Assembly: GCF_963378105.1 (NCBI RefSeq)
Contig: NZ_OY726398.1
Coordinates: 1-64,000, forward strand
Source of the DNA: Mycolicibacter sp. MU0102
GTDB taxonomy: Bacteria > Actinomycetota > Actinomycetes > Mycobacteriales > Mycobacteriaceae
Direction: 5' to 3'
DNA: 64,000 nucleotides
Translations under genes and position numbers: made by a program
Shown here: positions 46,408 through 55,979 of the stretch, in pieces
How the letters are laid out: the number at the start of each line of letters is the position of its first letter
Position numbering within the stretch: position 1 is the first letter of the stretch
Notes under the pieces: generated by a model
What the model saw: the letters and a program-made list of their open reading frames with translations, nothing else
The model's database searches: none
Told to the model about the DNA's origin: nothing

Positions 46408-46725
46408 ATGCCCGAGAAGATCCACGTCAACCAGGACGTTCTGACCAACGCGGCTGGGAACCATCAAGAGGCGTCGGACTACCTGTCCACCGTCGCGGCC
46501 TCACACGAGGGGATCCAGGCGACCCTGAATTCGCTCGGTCCGATCTACGGCGACTTTCGCCAGGCCGCCGGTTCGCTGCTCGACGCACGCAAGAACTGCT
46601 ACGACGACCAGTCCAGTGAACATTCGACTGTCTCGGACAATCTGCACCGCGCGGTGGCGACGTGGAACAAGAATGAAGACGATGCCGCCAATGCCTTCGG
46701 GCACCTCACCGATGGGCGCCGATGA
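46408..46725 (+). CDS. Small type VII secretion target-like protein (Rv0027-like, DUF2580/EspC type)
   Basis: A 105-residue, mostly helical protein of WXG100 size. It opens with a beta-like IHVNQDVLTNAAGNH segment and has two predicted long helices separated near GPIYGDF, the layout of the EspC/DUF2580 family of ESX-secreted proteins. No canonical WxG is present. ATG 46408 has AGGAAGGTGG upstream, 15 bp after the previous gene, and the stop overlaps the next start (ATGA). Confidence 0.75.
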   Translation: MPEKIHVNQDVLTNAAGNHQEASDYLSTVAASHEGIQATLNSLGPIYGDFRQAAGSLLDARKNCYDDQSSEHSTVSDNLHRAVATWNKNEDDAANAFGHLTDGRR

Positions 46726-47036
46726 CTGAGCCGAATCCGGCTTTCGACACGATCCACCCCAGTGGTGATGTGCTGTTCCGGTCCTGTCGGGGCGGCTATC
46801 TGCACAGTGTGGTGCTCACTGAGGCGGTGATGGACACTGACGTGCACCGGCTGGCGGAGGCGATCGTCCTGGCCGCGGACGTCTCGTTTCTCAAGGCGGC
46901 GTTGGAGATCCGGGGAGAGATCGTCACGACCGGGCACGTGCCCTCTGCGGCGGTGCCCACCACTGACGACCTGCGGGTGGCTACCGAGCGGCTGCTGGCT
47001 CACAAATTGCACGCCGGCGCGGACTCCGGAGGCTAA
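46722..47036 (+). CDS. Conserved hypothetical protein (Rv0028-like)
   Basis: A 104-residue protein, no cysteine-rich, membrane or signal features. It begins with a beta-rich region (SGDVLFRSCRGGYLHSVVLTEAVM) and then has an amphipathic helix. I do not recognise its function. It starts within the stop of the EspC-like gene (ATGA), so the two are translated together and may interact, as small chaperone/substrate pairs of ESX systems do. Confidence 0.7.
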   Translation: MTEPNPAFDTIHPSGDVLFRSCRGGYLHSVVLTEAVMDTDVHRLAEAIVLAADVSFLKAALEIRGEIVTTGHVPSAAVPTTDDLRVATERLLAHKLHAGADSGG

Positions 47037-47269
47037 AGCACCCATCTTCCGGCAGCTTCTGCGTTGGGAGCGATGTCTGCGGGGGGATCAACCACCATGT
47101 CGCCGAACAGTTTTCGGGCCCGCTCCAGCAACGCGAGGACCTCGCTCAACTGCGCTGCACAACCCGTGCTCGGGGACCCGACATCAGCCACGATTTGCAC
47201 GCTACCGACCACCTCAGGGGCTGACAATTCACCGCGCGCAGTGACTGTGGAAGGTTGCCCGAATGCCAT
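47033..47269 (-). CDS. Possible small reverse-strand protein
   Basis: In the 300-bp gap between the Rv0028-like and Rv0029-like genes, the reverse strand encodes a 78-residue frame starting at ATG 47269. It contains a beta-like SVQIVADVG and a helix QLSEVLALLERARKLFGDMVV that look protein-like. There is no clear ribosome-binding site and codon bias is modest. It ends inside the last codons of the convergent gene. No homologue is recognised; the gap otherwise holds only the promoter at 47325. Confidence 0.35.
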   Translation of the reverse strand: MAFGQPSTVTARGELSAPEVVGSVQIVADVGSPSTGCAAQLSEVLALLERARKLFGDMVVDPPADIAPNAEAAGRWVL

Positions 47270-47324
47270 CGGCGACGCGGCCCGATGAGGGCGAATTCGG
47301 ATAAGAGTGCCGGGACGGCAACGG

Positions 47325-47330
47325 TACGCT
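47325..47330 (+). promoter_or_regulatory. -10 element for a leaderless Rv0029-like transcript
   Basis: TACGCT ends 6 nt before GTG 47337, the standard distance from a mycobacterial -10 to the first transcribed base. The gene has no ribosome-binding site, so the mRNA probably starts with the GTG. Confidence 0.55.
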
Positions 47331-47336
47331 TGCGCG

Positions 47337-48860
47337 GTGGCACTCTTCGGTCGACGGTCGGCGCGCCAGCGCCTCCGGAACGCGGCCCGGGAATCACTGA
47401 CGATCCCGGCCTTCAGCGCTCCGGTCGACTGTAGTTCCTGGGTGCTCGGCGGCCTGTGGCCCGCCGAGCTCGCGACGATCACCCCGGAGACCGCCCCGCT
47501 TGCCGACTACCTCAATGCCGATCTGCAGCGCATCGCACATTCGGCCAACGAGAAGCTCCACGCCATCAGTCGATCAGATCTGGCCGGTCCGGCACGCCAG
47601 GCCGCGGAGACCCGGGTTATCAACGTCGCCAGAGCTTTCGCCGTCCTCCGGGTGGAGTCGACGGTGCGCCAACTCCACAAGGAAGCCCTGGACTTCGGCG
47701 GGGAGTACATCAGCCTCAACGCGGCTCCGGCTCCGGCTCCGGCCCCGGTGTCGCGGCCCGCCGAGGTCCCGCCCGAGCCCGCCGCGGCGCCGCGCCCGCC
47801 CGAACCGCCCGAACCGCCCGAACCGCCCGAGCAGTCTTCGGACAAACCTGCCCAGCGGGCCCGGCATCGGCTGCCGAAATCCGGCGCCGCCGTCGTGCCT
47901 GAGGTGGCACCACTTGATCCGCCACCGGTGACTGTGCCGCCGGCTGCGGTGACTTCTGAGCCTTCCGAGACGCCGCCGCCGCAGGTACCGGAGGTCGTCG
48001 AAGTGCCCGCGGCGCCGGAGGTATGGGAATCGGAGCGCCTCGCGGAGCTATTCGCCCCGTGGCCGACCGTGATCGACAGCGGCGAGGACCAGCAGCCGCC
48101 GACGCCTGCCTTCCCGACCGAAGCGGTGGACGTCGCGCCGGTCGAGTCGGTCGTGGCGCCGCCGGTCGAGCCGGCTCCCGCGGCGGCCCAACCCGAACCC
48201 GTCGCGCCGACGGTCGCCGAGTCCGACGAACAGCGGCTCCAGCGCCTACTGGCCTTCGTCGCCCGCCAGGAGCCCGGACTGCGCTGGGCGATCGGGGCCT
48301 TTGCCGACGGCACCACCCGCCTGGTCACCGACATCGCCCACGGATGGGTCCCGTCCGGGATCGACCTACCCGATGGGGTGCAACTGCTCGAACCCGGCCG
48401 CCGCAATGGCACCGCCACCGAGATGCTGGGCAACCCGATGGAGTCGGCCAGCTACAGTCCCGGCGACCGTCTCGGCTGGGCCAGTGATTTCGCGGTCACC
48501 GACACCTCGGTACAGCCTCGCGAGCTGGCGCCCATCTACGATCTCGGCTGGCGGCTCAGCGAGGCCACGCACTGGCGTGAAGGGCTGCCGCGGATGGCCA
48601 ATACCCTGGTAAAGGCAGGCGCCGCCGGCACCGGGGTAGTCGACGCCGAAATCGACTTGCTCCGTGTGCATCTGGACACCATGCGCTACCAGCTGTTGGC
48701 GCAGTATCCCGACTCCGACTCCGCCTTGGTGCTGAACTGCATGTTGTTGGCCGCCTCCGAAGGCATTGCGACCGGAGACACCGTATCGGCCAACTACCAC
48801 TACAGCTGGTTTCAGACGCTCACCGCACCGCCCGCCGGCCCGTGGGATTCACAGATTTAA
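47337..48860 (+). CDS. Large proline-rich conserved protein (Rv0029-like)
   Basis: A 507-residue protein. The N-terminal helical region (about 1-115, with SWVLGGLWPAELATITPETAPLADYLNADLQRI features W, E, Y) is followed by a long Pro/Glu/Val-rich linker (about 125-300). The linker includes tandem PPE units encoded by repeated CCCGAACCG. The C-terminal domain (about 305-507) has RWAIGAFADGTTRLVTDIAHGWVP and DLGWRLSEATHW. No signal peptide or transmembrane helix is seen. It is longer than I recall for Rv0029 (about 365 residues), mainly in the linker. It lies in the ESX-associated cassette; its function is unknown. Confidence 0.78.
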   Translation: MALFGRRSARQRLRNAARESLTIPAFSAPVDCSSWVLGGLWPAELATITPETAPLADYLNADLQRIAHSANEKLHAISRSDLAGPARQAAETRVINVARAFAVLRVESTVRQLHKEALDFGGEYISLNAAPAPAPAPVSRPAEVPPEPAAAPRPPEPPEPPEPPEQSSDKPAQRARHRLPKSGAAVVPEVAPLDPPPVTVPPAAVTSEPSETPPPQVPEVVEVPAAPEVWESERLAELFAPWPTVIDSGEDQQPPTPAFPTEAVDVAPVESVVAPPVEPAPAAAQPEPVAPTVAESDEQRLQRLLAFVARQEPGLRWAIGAFADGTTRLVTDIAHGWVPSGIDLPDGVQLLEPGRRNGTATEMLGNPMESASYSPGDRLGWASDFAVTDTSVQPRELAPIYDLGWRLSEATHWREGLPRMANTLVKAGAAGTGVVDAEIDLLRVHLDTMRYQLLAQYPDSDSALVLNCMLLAASEGIATGDTVSANYHYSWFQTLTAPPAGPWDSQI

Positions 48861-48874
48861 CGGGCGTCGATGAA

Positions 48875-48904
48875 TTGACGCTGTTAATACCGGCTGGACA
48901 TACT
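48875..48904 (+). promoter_or_regulatory. Promoter of the YbaB-like gene (leaderless)
   Basis: TTGACG (48875-48880) and CATACT (48899-48904) are 18 bp apart. The -10 ends 6 nt before ATG 48911. This near-consensus promoter would give a leaderless mRNA beginning at the start codon. Confidence 0.55.
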
Positions 48905-48910
48905 TAGCCC

Positions 48911-49228
48911 ATGTCGGGGGCGGAGAGCCGCGCGGAACTCAGCGACAAGGACCTCGTGGAGTCCGTGTTGCGGGATCTGCGTGAGGCCGCCGAGAAATGG
49001 GAAGCGCTGGTCGCCGAGGCCGAGAACACAACCTACAGTGTCGATCTCGGCGACGTCCGTGCCGTGGCCAACGCCGACGGCCGGCTGCTCGAGCTGACGC
49101 TGCACCCGTGCGTGGTCAGCGATTACACCCACAGCGAGTTGGCGGACCGGCTCAATCGCGTCTTCACCGCACTGCGCGAGGAAGCTCAGTCCGACTTCGA
49201 GACCCGCTACGGCACCAGCCCGGTCTGA
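48911..49228 (+). CDS. YbaB/EbfC-like small protein (EspL-like)
   Basis: A 105-residue protein of YbaB/EbfC type: an N-terminal helix (SVLRDLREAAEKWEALVAEAENTTY), a beta-hairpin (VRAVANADGRLLELTLHP) and a C-terminal helix (LADRLNRVFTALREEAQ). ESX-1 loci contain an EspL protein of this class, so this may be an ESX-2-associated counterpart; it also has the Rv0030 position. It converges with eccA2, 16 bp from its end. Confidence 0.72.
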   Translation: MSGAESRAELSDKDLVESVLRDLREAAEKWEALVAEAENTTYSVDLGDVRAVANADGRLLELTLHPCVVSDYTHSELADRLNRVFTALREEAQSDFETRYGTSPV

Positions 49229-49244
49229 CAGCGGGCCCGCAGTC

Positions 49245-51086
49245 CTACCAGTTCAGGGCGGCCATCTCGCGTTTGGTGTCGCACACGGCGCGCACCGCGG
49301 AGTCGATGTCGACGGCGGTGATGGTCTTGAGGTCGTCGATCGTCACCGGCTGTCCGGCACGTTTCTGGGCTGCCACCCGAGTGTCGCGGGCCAGTTCGGC
49401 CTCCTCGATCACGTTGCGGGCGAACCGGCCGTTGTGCATGACATTGATGCCATGGTCACCGCGCGGGCTGACGTAGCCGCGGATGGTGGTCACCATCGCC
49501 AAGAACCGCTGGCGTGCTTCGGGATTCAGTACGGTGGCGCGACTGGACCCGTAACGCTCACCGATCTCGACGATCTCTTCGGGGGTGTACGACTCGAACC
49601 GAATCTTGCGGTTGAACCGGCTGGCCAGACCCGGGTTGACGGTCAGGAATTCGTCGACCTGGTCTTCGTAGCCGGCGGCCAGGAAGCAGAAGTCGAAGCG
49701 GTGTTTCTCCAGCGCGATCAGCAGCTGGTTGACGGCCTCCATGCCGATCATGTCCGGAGTCCCGTCCTGGTGACGTTCCACCAGCGAATAGAACTCATCC
49801 ATGAAAAGGATTCCACCCAAAGCCTTTTCGATCAGCTCATTCGTCTTGGGCCCGGACGATCCGATGTGCTCGCCGCAGAAGTCCGAACGGCGAACCTCGG
49901 TGATCTCCGGGTTGCGCACAATGCCCATGCCGGCGTAGATCTTGCCCAACGCCTCGGCGGTGGTGGTTTTGCCGGTGCCGGGCGGGCCGACCAGCAGCAT
50001 GTGGTTGGTCTGGCCTTCTACGGGCAGGCCGTGTTCGAGTCGCATGGCCCGGATCTCGAGCTGGTCCTCCAATGCCTTGACCGCGCGTTTGACCTCGGCC
50101 AGGCCGACCTGCTTCTCCAGCTCGGCGCGGCCCTGCTCCAAGAGCTCCGCGCGGCGGTCCAGCGCGTTGTGCTCGTCGAGTTCCGCGCGGCTCTTCGCCG
50201 AACCGGCATCCCACCGGTCGGTGCGACTGTCGATGATCTGTTCCTCGGTGACCACCAGGCGCAGCTTCGGTTCGGCCAGCGCGGCCTTGGCCGGTTCGGT
50301 CAGCACACCGTTGATGGCCGCCTTGGACAACCAGACCTGCGCCTTGTCCTCCTCGCCGAGCTGGCGGTGCACCATGCCGCGCAGATAGGCCAGATCCGCA
50401 GCCAGCAAAGGGATCTCGCTGGGGTTGAGCGACGCGGTGAGCACCCCTGCCGGGAATCGCTCCGAGGAACGCGTCTGCCCGGTGATGTCGACGCGGTCCA
50501 GCCAGTCCAGTGCCACCCGGCCCTGGCCCAGATGCGCGGCCGCATAGCCGGCCAGAGCGCACACCGATGCGGTGACCGCGGGCATGACGATCGCCCGGTC
50601 GGGGAGTTCTTCGGCGGCGACGGTCAGCAGGTCCGGCCACCGCTGGGTGACGAACATCAGGTAGGCGCGGCCGAGCTGAAGCCACTGGTGGTTGATCCAA
50701 CTGTCGAGCAGCGCCTTGTCGGCCAGCAGGGCGTCGGCACGCTCGTATTCACCGGCGACGGTCAGGGCCGATGCCAGGGCCAGACCCACGTGCGAGGCGT
50801 CGGTCACCGTGATCGACAGGTACGGTCCCAGCGGGATCTGGGCGGCCAGGTGCCGGCCCAGCCGGGTGGTCTCCTTGTGCAGCCAGTCGCTGTTGGCGTA
50901 GAGACGCTTGAGCGTGTCCAACTCGGTGTCGCCGCAGGCGATACGGCCCAGCCAGGCGTCGGCCATGGAGGGATCGGCCTCGGTTGCGGCGACGAAGTCG
51001 GCTAACGCGTCGGGGGAGCCGTAGCGCCCGTCCATGCTCACCATGGCCCGGTCGAAGTGTCGACGGGCCGCCAGCAAGTCACTCAA
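49245..51086 (-). CDS. eccA2: ESX-2 AAA+ ATPase EccA
   Basis: A cytosolic CbxX/CfqX-type AAA+ ATPase of type VII secretion, thought to act on EspG-PE/PPE or Esp complexes. The 613-residue protein has an N-terminal TPR-like helical domain (about 1-280) and a C-terminal AAA+ domain with Walker A GPPGTGKTT (about 370-378), Walker B ILFMDEFYSL and an Arg-rich sensor region. The start is TTG 51086 with AGAGGA upstream. It is the last gene of the ESX-2 locus, as eccA2 (Rv3884c) is in M. tuberculosis. Confidence 0.9.
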   Translation of the reverse strand: MSDLLAARRHFDRAMVSMDGRYGSPDALADFVAATEADPSMADAWLGRIACGDTELDTLKRLYANSDWLHKETTRLGRHLAAQIPLGPYLSITVTDASHVGLALASALTVAGEYERADALLADKALLDSWINHQWLQLGRAYLMFVTQRWPDLLTVAAEELPDRAIVMPAVTASVCALAGYAAAHLGQGRVALDWLDRVDITGQTRSSERFPAGVLTASLNPSEIPLLAADLAYLRGMVHRQLGEEDKAQVWLSKAAINGVLTEPAKAALAEPKLRLVVTEEQIIDSRTDRWDAGSAKSRAELDEHNALDRRAELLEQGRAELEKQVGLAEVKRAVKALEDQLEIRAMRLEHGLPVEGQTNHMLLVGPPGTGKTTTAEALGKIYAGMGIVRNPEITEVRRSDFCGEHIGSSGPKTNELIEKALGGILFMDEFYSLVERHQDGTPDMIGMEAVNQLLIALEKHRFDFCFLAAGYEDQVDEFLTVNPGLASRFNRKIRFESYTPEEIVEIGERYGSSRATVLNPEARQRFLAMVTTIRGYVSPRGDHGINVMHNGRFARNVIEEAELARDTRVAAQKRAGQPVTIDDLKTITAVDIDSAVRAVCDTKREMAALNW

Positions 51087-51146
51087 TGTCTGTCGTCCTC
51101 TGTCGCGCGTCCAGGGTCTGTGGCTGGCAACCGATGCGATGCGGGG

Positions 51147-52715
51147 TCATCGCGACGACATCGGGGCCAGCGCCTCCGGGCTGCAGTACCGGTTTTCCGC
51201 CCGGAACAACTCCACCGTAGCCAGCCACGATTTCCCGGCGGCCGCAACCCGTACCGCGTTCCGGTCGATCTGCTCGATACTGACCTCGACGGCGTCCGGT
51301 GGTGGCGGCGGTGTCCCGGGGGGTGCCACGGTGATCACGGTGGCCGGCCGCGGCGACGGCGCTATCGGCCCGTCCACCACGCTGACGGTGGTGCGCGGCG
51401 TCGGCCGGGATTCGCCGACCACGGCCACCTCGGGCATTCGGACGCTGGCCCAGCGGGCCTTGTCGCGGGTGTGCACGCAGACCCGTTCGCCGGCACCCGC
51501 GGCCCGGATGACGATGCGTTTGGCGATCAGGTCCTCGGCGGCGATGAAGACGCGGCTCAACTCGCCGGAGTCGGTCAGCGGCACCATCAGGCGGTCGCCG
51601 TTGGCCAGCTTGCCGATCAGGACGCCCGACGGACCGATCTCGATGGGCAGGCTGGCGGGTAACCGGCCGGGCCGCAGACCGCGCAGCTTCGGGCGGGGGG
51701 CACACATGTTGGCCTCCAGCGCGGCGGCCTGCTCCCCGTTGAGCCGGTGCAGCACCACCGACGGGGGAGTCGGGGCCGGCTGCGGTGTCTGCAGGGTCAC
51801 GGTGGCCGTACACGTCCCGTCCGGGAACACCGTGACGTTCTGGATCACCTCGTCGACCGGCAGAGTCCACGCCTGCGCCAGCAGCTGGGCACTGATGTCG
51901 CGGGCCGGGTAGGCATAGGTCGTGACCCAGCCGCCCTCGGTACGCAGCGTCTTCCAGCGCTCGGCGCCGGCCAGCAGCGAACCACCCCCGAGGCGCCGAT
52001 CCAGTTCGACCAGGTCGCTGGCGGTGGCCACCCGGGTGCGCAGACCCTCGCAACGCAGCAGGCCGGCAATCCGTTGCGCGACGGCGACCGCGGTGGCACC
52101 CAGCGTGGTGCGCCACCGCAGCGCCGCGGTGTTGTCGATGACCCGCAGTCTCAGCACCAGCCAGGTCTCCCGTTGGCCGGCGTAGGGCGGGGTGCCGATC
52201 TCGGTGTCGTAGACCCGCGGGTAGTCGCCGGTGGTGGCCCGGCGGGCTCCGATGCTGATCACGCTCATGGACTCCAGCACCAGCCCGAGTGCGTGCCGCA
52301 GCATCGGCAGCAGCTCGGCGACGTCGACGACGTTGTCGGTCTCCACGTTCACCGATCCGGTGGCCACGGTGGCCGCATGCGCCCGTCCCAGCAGATGCAC
52401 TGCCACCACCGCCACACCGTCGGAGATGCGCACCCCGCCGCCGGCTCGGTTGTTGGCCACCGTGATCGGCTCGCTCCAGCCCGCCTGCAGCGCCTTTGCG
52501 GGGCGTCGCAACCACAGCAGTGCCCACGACCACGCCGGCTGCCCCCACCACGGCACCAGCACCACCAGCACCGCCAGCAGGGCCGCCACCGCGACACCGA
52601 TCAGCCCGCCCAGCACCCAGCCCGCCAGACCGCACAGGGCGATCGTCGTCGCGCACAGCAGCCGCCGGTTGCTCGACGGCGGGAACCCGGTCAGCCGGAC
52701 CCGGTCCTGACTCAC
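51147..52715 (-). CDS. eccE2: ESX-2 membrane component EccE
   Basis: A membrane subunit at the periphery of the ESX translocon. The 522-residue protein has two adjacent N-terminal transmembrane helices (about 19-57) followed by a large soluble domain and Pro-rich stretch ([13 protein letters not shown]) near the C-terminus. The GTG start overlaps the mycP2 stop (GTGA). The assignment relies on topology, size and position between mycP and eccA, the ESX-2 order. Confidence 0.87.
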   Translation of the reverse strand: MSQDRVRLTGFPPSSNRRLLCATTIALCGLAGWVLGGLIGVAVAALLAVLVVLVPWWGQPAWSWALLWLRRPAKALQAGWSEPITVANNRAGGGVRISDGVAVVAVHLLGRAHAATVATGSVNVETDNVVDVAELLPMLRHALGLVLESMSVISIGARRATTGDYPRVYDTEIGTPPYAGQRETWLVLRLRVIDNTAALRWRTTLGATAVAVAQRIAGLLRCEGLRTRVATASDLVELDRRLGGGSLLAGAERWKTLRTEGGWVTTYAYPARDISAQLLAQAWTLPVDEVIQNVTVFPDGTCTATVTLQTPQPAPTPPSVVLHRLNGEQAAALEANMCAPRPKLRGLRPGRLPASLPIEIGPSGVLIGKLANGDRLMVPLTDSGELSRVFIAAEDLIAKRIVIRAAGAGERVCVHTRDKARWASVRMPEVAVVGESRPTPRTTVSVVDGPIAPSPRPATVITVAPPGTPPPPPDAVEVSIEQIDRNAVRVAAAGKSWLATVELFRAENRYCSPEALAPMSSR

Positions 52716-54391
52716 TTGGTGGCCCGCCGGATCCGCGCGGTGATCGCGGCGGCCAGGACGGTCGCGGCGATCACGCCGAGGAATGCCAGGGCCACGGTCC
52801 GGGCCCGATGGTCCGGCGGCGGTGGCGGCGGGGCCGGGGTGATCACCCGCTGCTGTGAGCCCGGTGCCAGCGGGTCACCCGCAGGCACGTTGAATGTCAG
52901 CGCCGCGACCGGGTCGACCAATCCGTAGCCCACCCGGTTGTCGACGCCGGCGGGCGGATTGTGTGCGGTCTGCATGATCCGGTTGATCACCTGATGTGCG
53001 GTGAGCTGAGGGTATTTCGCCCGCACCAGGGCGGCGACGCCGCTGACGTAGGCGGCCGAGAAGCTGGTGCCCCAGAACGGCATGTTCTTCTCGCCCACCC
53101 GAATCGGCGGGTAGGCGTTGACCGGGACACCGCCCTGCGGCGACAGGCCCATCACGTGGGTGGCCGGGGCGGCCACCCCCACCCAGGGGCCGGCCATGCT
53201 CTTGTCGACCGGTGCCCCGGTGGCGTCCACGCCGCCCACGGACAAGACGTAGTCGGAGAACCACGACGGGCTCGAGATCACCTTGACCTGGTTCCAGTCC
53301 CGCGGGTCGCTGGGGTTCAGCGGGTCGAACATCGGGTTGTCGGCGCAGCCGGCTTCGCCGACATTGCCGGCGGCCGCGACGATCACCGCGTCCTTGACGG
53401 TCGCCGCGTACCAAAGGGCTGCCCCCAGCACCTGCTGGTCGAGTCCGGCCGCCACCTGAACGCAGGACGTCACCGAGATGTTGATGACCTTGGCGCCCAT
53501 GTCGGCCGCGTGGACGACGGCCTTGGCCAGCGTGGCCAGCGTGCCCGCCTTGACCCGCTCGTCGTCGTAGCCGAACCGTTGCGGGTTGACCGGTTCGAAC
53601 GCCCGCGACGACTGGCGGATCGAGATGACGGTGGCGTGCGGAGCCACCCCGACGACGCCGTCGGGGGCGCCGGGCGGGGGCGGGGGACCGCCGGCTCGTC
53701 CTCGGTCTGCGGATCGGCCGGCCCCGAGGCCGGTGCCACGGCACCCTCCGGCGGTGGGGGGTGGCGGCGGTGGGGGCGGGGGTGCCACCTGGGTGATGGT
53801 CACCGGAGCCGGGATGGGTGGCGGGGCCGGCGGGCCGGGCACATCGGCCGGCGGCAGTGGTTCGCCGATGCTTGGCGGTGGACCGGCCGGCGGGGGGAAC
53901 GCCGGAACTTCCGGCATCGGGCGGGGCATCGGCAGCACGCCCAGCGGGGCCGCCGCGATGATCGACGCGGCGATGGTGCCGTGCGCATCGCAGTCCTGCA
54001 GCCCGCCCAGGCCTTCCGCGCCGCCCATGATGTAGTCGCCGCCGGCGATCGCCGGCAACCGGGGGTTCGGTGTGACGCCGGTGTCGATGACGGCGACCGG
54101 CACGCCGTTGCCGGTGGAGTACTGCCACGCCGCGGCGATCCCCAGCATGTCGAATCCCGGTGCCAGCTGGGCCACATCGGGGTTGATGACGGTGATCGGC
54201 ACACTGCAGGAGTTCGAGCGGCGCATCGGCTGATCCGGCCCGGGCACCCCGTCAGCCGGCACCAGGGCCGGGTCGACGGACGGCGGCTCGATGGCCTGCG
54301 CCAGCGGAGGGCTGCTCGACAGACTCACCAACAGCATCACCGCGGCGACCGCGGCCCCGCGGGCGCGCACGGGGTTCAGTTGCGCACCCAC
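52712..54391 (-). CDS. mycP2: ESX-2 mycosin (membrane-anchored subtilisin-like protease)
   Basis: A subtilase required for ESX complex stability. The 559-residue protein has a signal peptide (about 10-32), a catalytic Asp in [11 protein letters not shown], His in [10 protein letters not shown], the oxyanion Asn in [10 protein letters not shown], Ser in [11 protein letters not shown], and a C-terminal transmembrane helix (about 530-552) with a basic tail. GTG 54391 follows GGGAGGA and overlaps the eccD2 end by 16 bp. A long Pro-rich loop between His and the rest of the domain contains a segment that looks frame-shifted (see 53683-53761). Confidence 0.9.
   Translation of the reverse strand: MGAQLNPVRARGAAVAAVMLLVSLSSSPPLAQAIEPPSVDPALVPADGVPGPDQPMRRSNSCSVPITVINPDVAQLAPGFDMLGIAAAWQYSTGNGVPVAVIDTGVTPNPRLPAIAGGDYIMGGAEGLGGLQDCDAHGTIAASIIAAAPLGVLPMPRPMPEVPAFPPPAGPPPSIGEPLPPADVPGPPAPPPIPAPVTITQVAPPPPPPPPPTAGGCRGTGLGAGRSADRGRAGGPPPPPGAPDGVVGVAPHATVISIRQSSRAFEPVNPQRFGYDDERVKAGTLATLAKAVVHAADMGAKVINISVTSCVQVAAGLDQQVLGAALWYAATVKDAVIVAAAGNVGEAGCADNPMFDPLNPSDPRDWNQVKVISSPSWFSDYVLSVGGVDATGAPVDKSMAGPWVGVAAPATHVMGLSPQGGVPVNAYPPIRVGEKNMPFWGTSFSAAYVSGVAALVRAKYPQLTAHQVINRIMQTAHNPPAGVDNRVGYGLVDPVAALTFNVPAGDPLAPGSQQRVITPAPPPPPPDHRARTVALAFLGVIAATVLAAAITARIRRATK
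53683..53761 (-). other. Apparent compensated frameshift segment within mycP2
   Basis: Between two C-homopolymer runs (reverse strand) the mycP2 frame reads [20 protein letters not shown] with rare CGA and GGA codons and an isolated Cys. The neighbouring frame reads [19 protein letters not shown] with normal high-GC codon use and typical linker composition. Removing one C from the six-C run and adding one to the five-C run restores a continuous Pro/Ala/Glu linker. Confidence 0.6.
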
Positions 54392-55974
54392 ACGAACAGT
54401 CCTCCCAGCCAAGCGCCAAGCACCCCCACGACAATGAACGCCAGTACTTCGAGCCATTCGACGGCCAGCCGGATCCAGGGCACGAATTTGGTCTCGGGGA
54501 CCAGTAGGCCGGCGGCCACCCCGAGCCCGGTGAAGACCGCGATGGCGGCGGCCGGCCACAAGAACCCGCCGGCGGTGTCACCCGGGTTCGCCAGCGCGTA
54601 CTTGACGATTCCGGTGAGTACGGCCGCGCACGCCCCGCCCACCAGGGCGATCGCTTGGACGCGGCCGGCGAAACCGCGGCCCTGGGTGATGAACAGGCCC
54701 GCCACCAAACCGCACAGCGCCAGCGCACCACGGGGCCGGGCGCCGCCGGGTTCCAACACCATCGCGACCGCGATCGGCAACGCCGCGGCGATCGCGACAC
54801 ACATCCCGACCTGCACCGCGTTGATCAACCGTGCCGAGGCCGCGATCGCGGCACCGCGTGCCGAGATGTCGACCAGATCGTCCTCGTCGTCCTCGCCGTC
54901 CTCTGGACTGACCGGGGAGACGGTGTCGATCGGCATGTTGGCGCGCCGGGCGAACAGATCCCGCCCGGTGATCGAACCGAAGTACGGCGGGCGCACCCGG
55001 GCAACCCACAGCGCGATCGTCGGCGACATGCGCAACAGGATCAGCAGGCCCAACAGCATGCAGATACCGATTACCTGCGGCGACACCGGATGCCACATCC
55101 GTGCCGCCGCCACCGCCCCGCCGACCGCCGCGGCGGTGACGATCGCGGTGGCCACGGCGGTCTGCGCACGCAGCAGCACGCTCAGCCCGATCGCGCCCAA
55201 CGCCAGGACCGTCACCCCGATCAACAGGTGCGGCGCGCCCAAGGCGCCGGGAGCCGCGCACAATGCGGCGCAGGACAGCGCGAGCACGGCCAGCCAGCCG
55301 AATCCGCTGAACAAGTCGTCGCGTGCCGGCCAGTTCCGCCGGATCACCAGGGCACCCAATGCCAGCAGTCCGCCGAGGCCGGCCAGGACCGCCGCGGGCG
55401 GCCAACTGTCGCTGAACGTCCGGGCCCGAACCGCCAGCGTCGACAGCACGACCACCGCCATGGCCATCAGCCCGATCGCGGTGTGTGCTGCGGTCAACGC
55501 GGTGACCGGGGCGAACATCCGATCGACCTTGACGTTGAGCAGCCGTGTCACGGTCTGCTCGTCGGCTTTGTGCCCGCACTCCTGGCACTTGATCTCGGGT
55601 TGCGCGCCCAGTCGGCGGGCCGTCGCGGCCAGCGCGCTCGACAGCGATTCGTACTGCGGCTCGAACGAGTCGCCACCCACCGCGGGAACCAGAACCAGGG
55701 TGTCGCCGTCCTGTACGCCCAGGTCGTCGAGGCTGCGAGTGATGTCCAGCCGGACGCCGTTGACCTTGTGCAGTTCGTAACTGCCCGGGGGGAGGGCTAC
55801 CCCGTCGAAACCATGGTGCCGCAGATCCTCGTCGAGCAGCTCGACCATTCCCTCGAAGAATTCCTCCACCGGAATACCGGCCGGAAAGACCTGGGACACC
55901 AGGTGTTTGTCGTAGGCGAGACTCACCGCACAGCGTGCCGGGAACGCGACTTTAGCTGTTGTCGGAGAAGTCAC
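54376..55974 (-). CDS. eccD2: ESX-2 membrane channel component EccD
   Basis: The polytopic core subunit of the ESX membrane complex. The 532-residue protein has an N-terminal ubiquitin-like domain (about 5-95, with [13 protein letters not shown] and [24 protein letters not shown] features D, G, D, L) and then about eleven transmembrane helices to the C-terminus (YukD + integral membrane layout). The GTG start lies just before the MinD-like gene end, with a 5-bp gap. It is followed by mycP2. Confidence 0.93.
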   Translation of the reverse strand: MTSPTTAKVAFPARCAVSLAYDKHLVSQVFPAGIPVEEFFEGMVELLDEDLRHHGFDGVALPPGSYELHKVNGVRLDITRSLDDLGVQDGDTLVLVPAVGGDSFEPQYESLSSALAATARRLGAQPEIKCQECGHKADEQTVTRLLNVKVDRMFAPVTALTAAHTAIGLMAMAVVVLSTLAVRARTFSDSWPPAAVLAGLGGLLALGALVIRRNWPARDDLFSGFGWLAVLALSCAALCAAPGALGAPHLLIGVTVLALGAIGLSVLLRAQTAVATAIVTAAAVGGAVAAARMWHPVSPQVIGICMLLGLLILLRMSPTIALWVARVRPPYFGSITGRDLFARRANMPIDTVSPVSPEDGEDDEDDLVDISARGAAIAASARLINAVQVGMCVAIAAALPIAVAMVLEPGGARPRGALALCGLVAGLFITQGRGFAGRVQAIALVGGACAAVLTGIVKYALANPGDTAGGFLWPAAAIAVFTGLGVAAGLLVPETKFVPWIRLAVEWLEVLAFIVVGVLGAWLGGLFVWVRN

Positions 55975-55979
55975 CGTGC

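Noticed and set aside
53470..53739. A separate small gene in the alternative frame of mycP2
   Set aside because: Only the short Pro/Ala/Glu stretch looks natural, and it fits as a frameshifted part of the mycosin linker rather than an independent protein.
52961..55780. A 939-residue open frame on the plus strand opposite mycP2 and eccD2
   Set aside because: It is antisense to two clearly recognised genes, has no family features and a composition expected from GC-rich codon mirroring.
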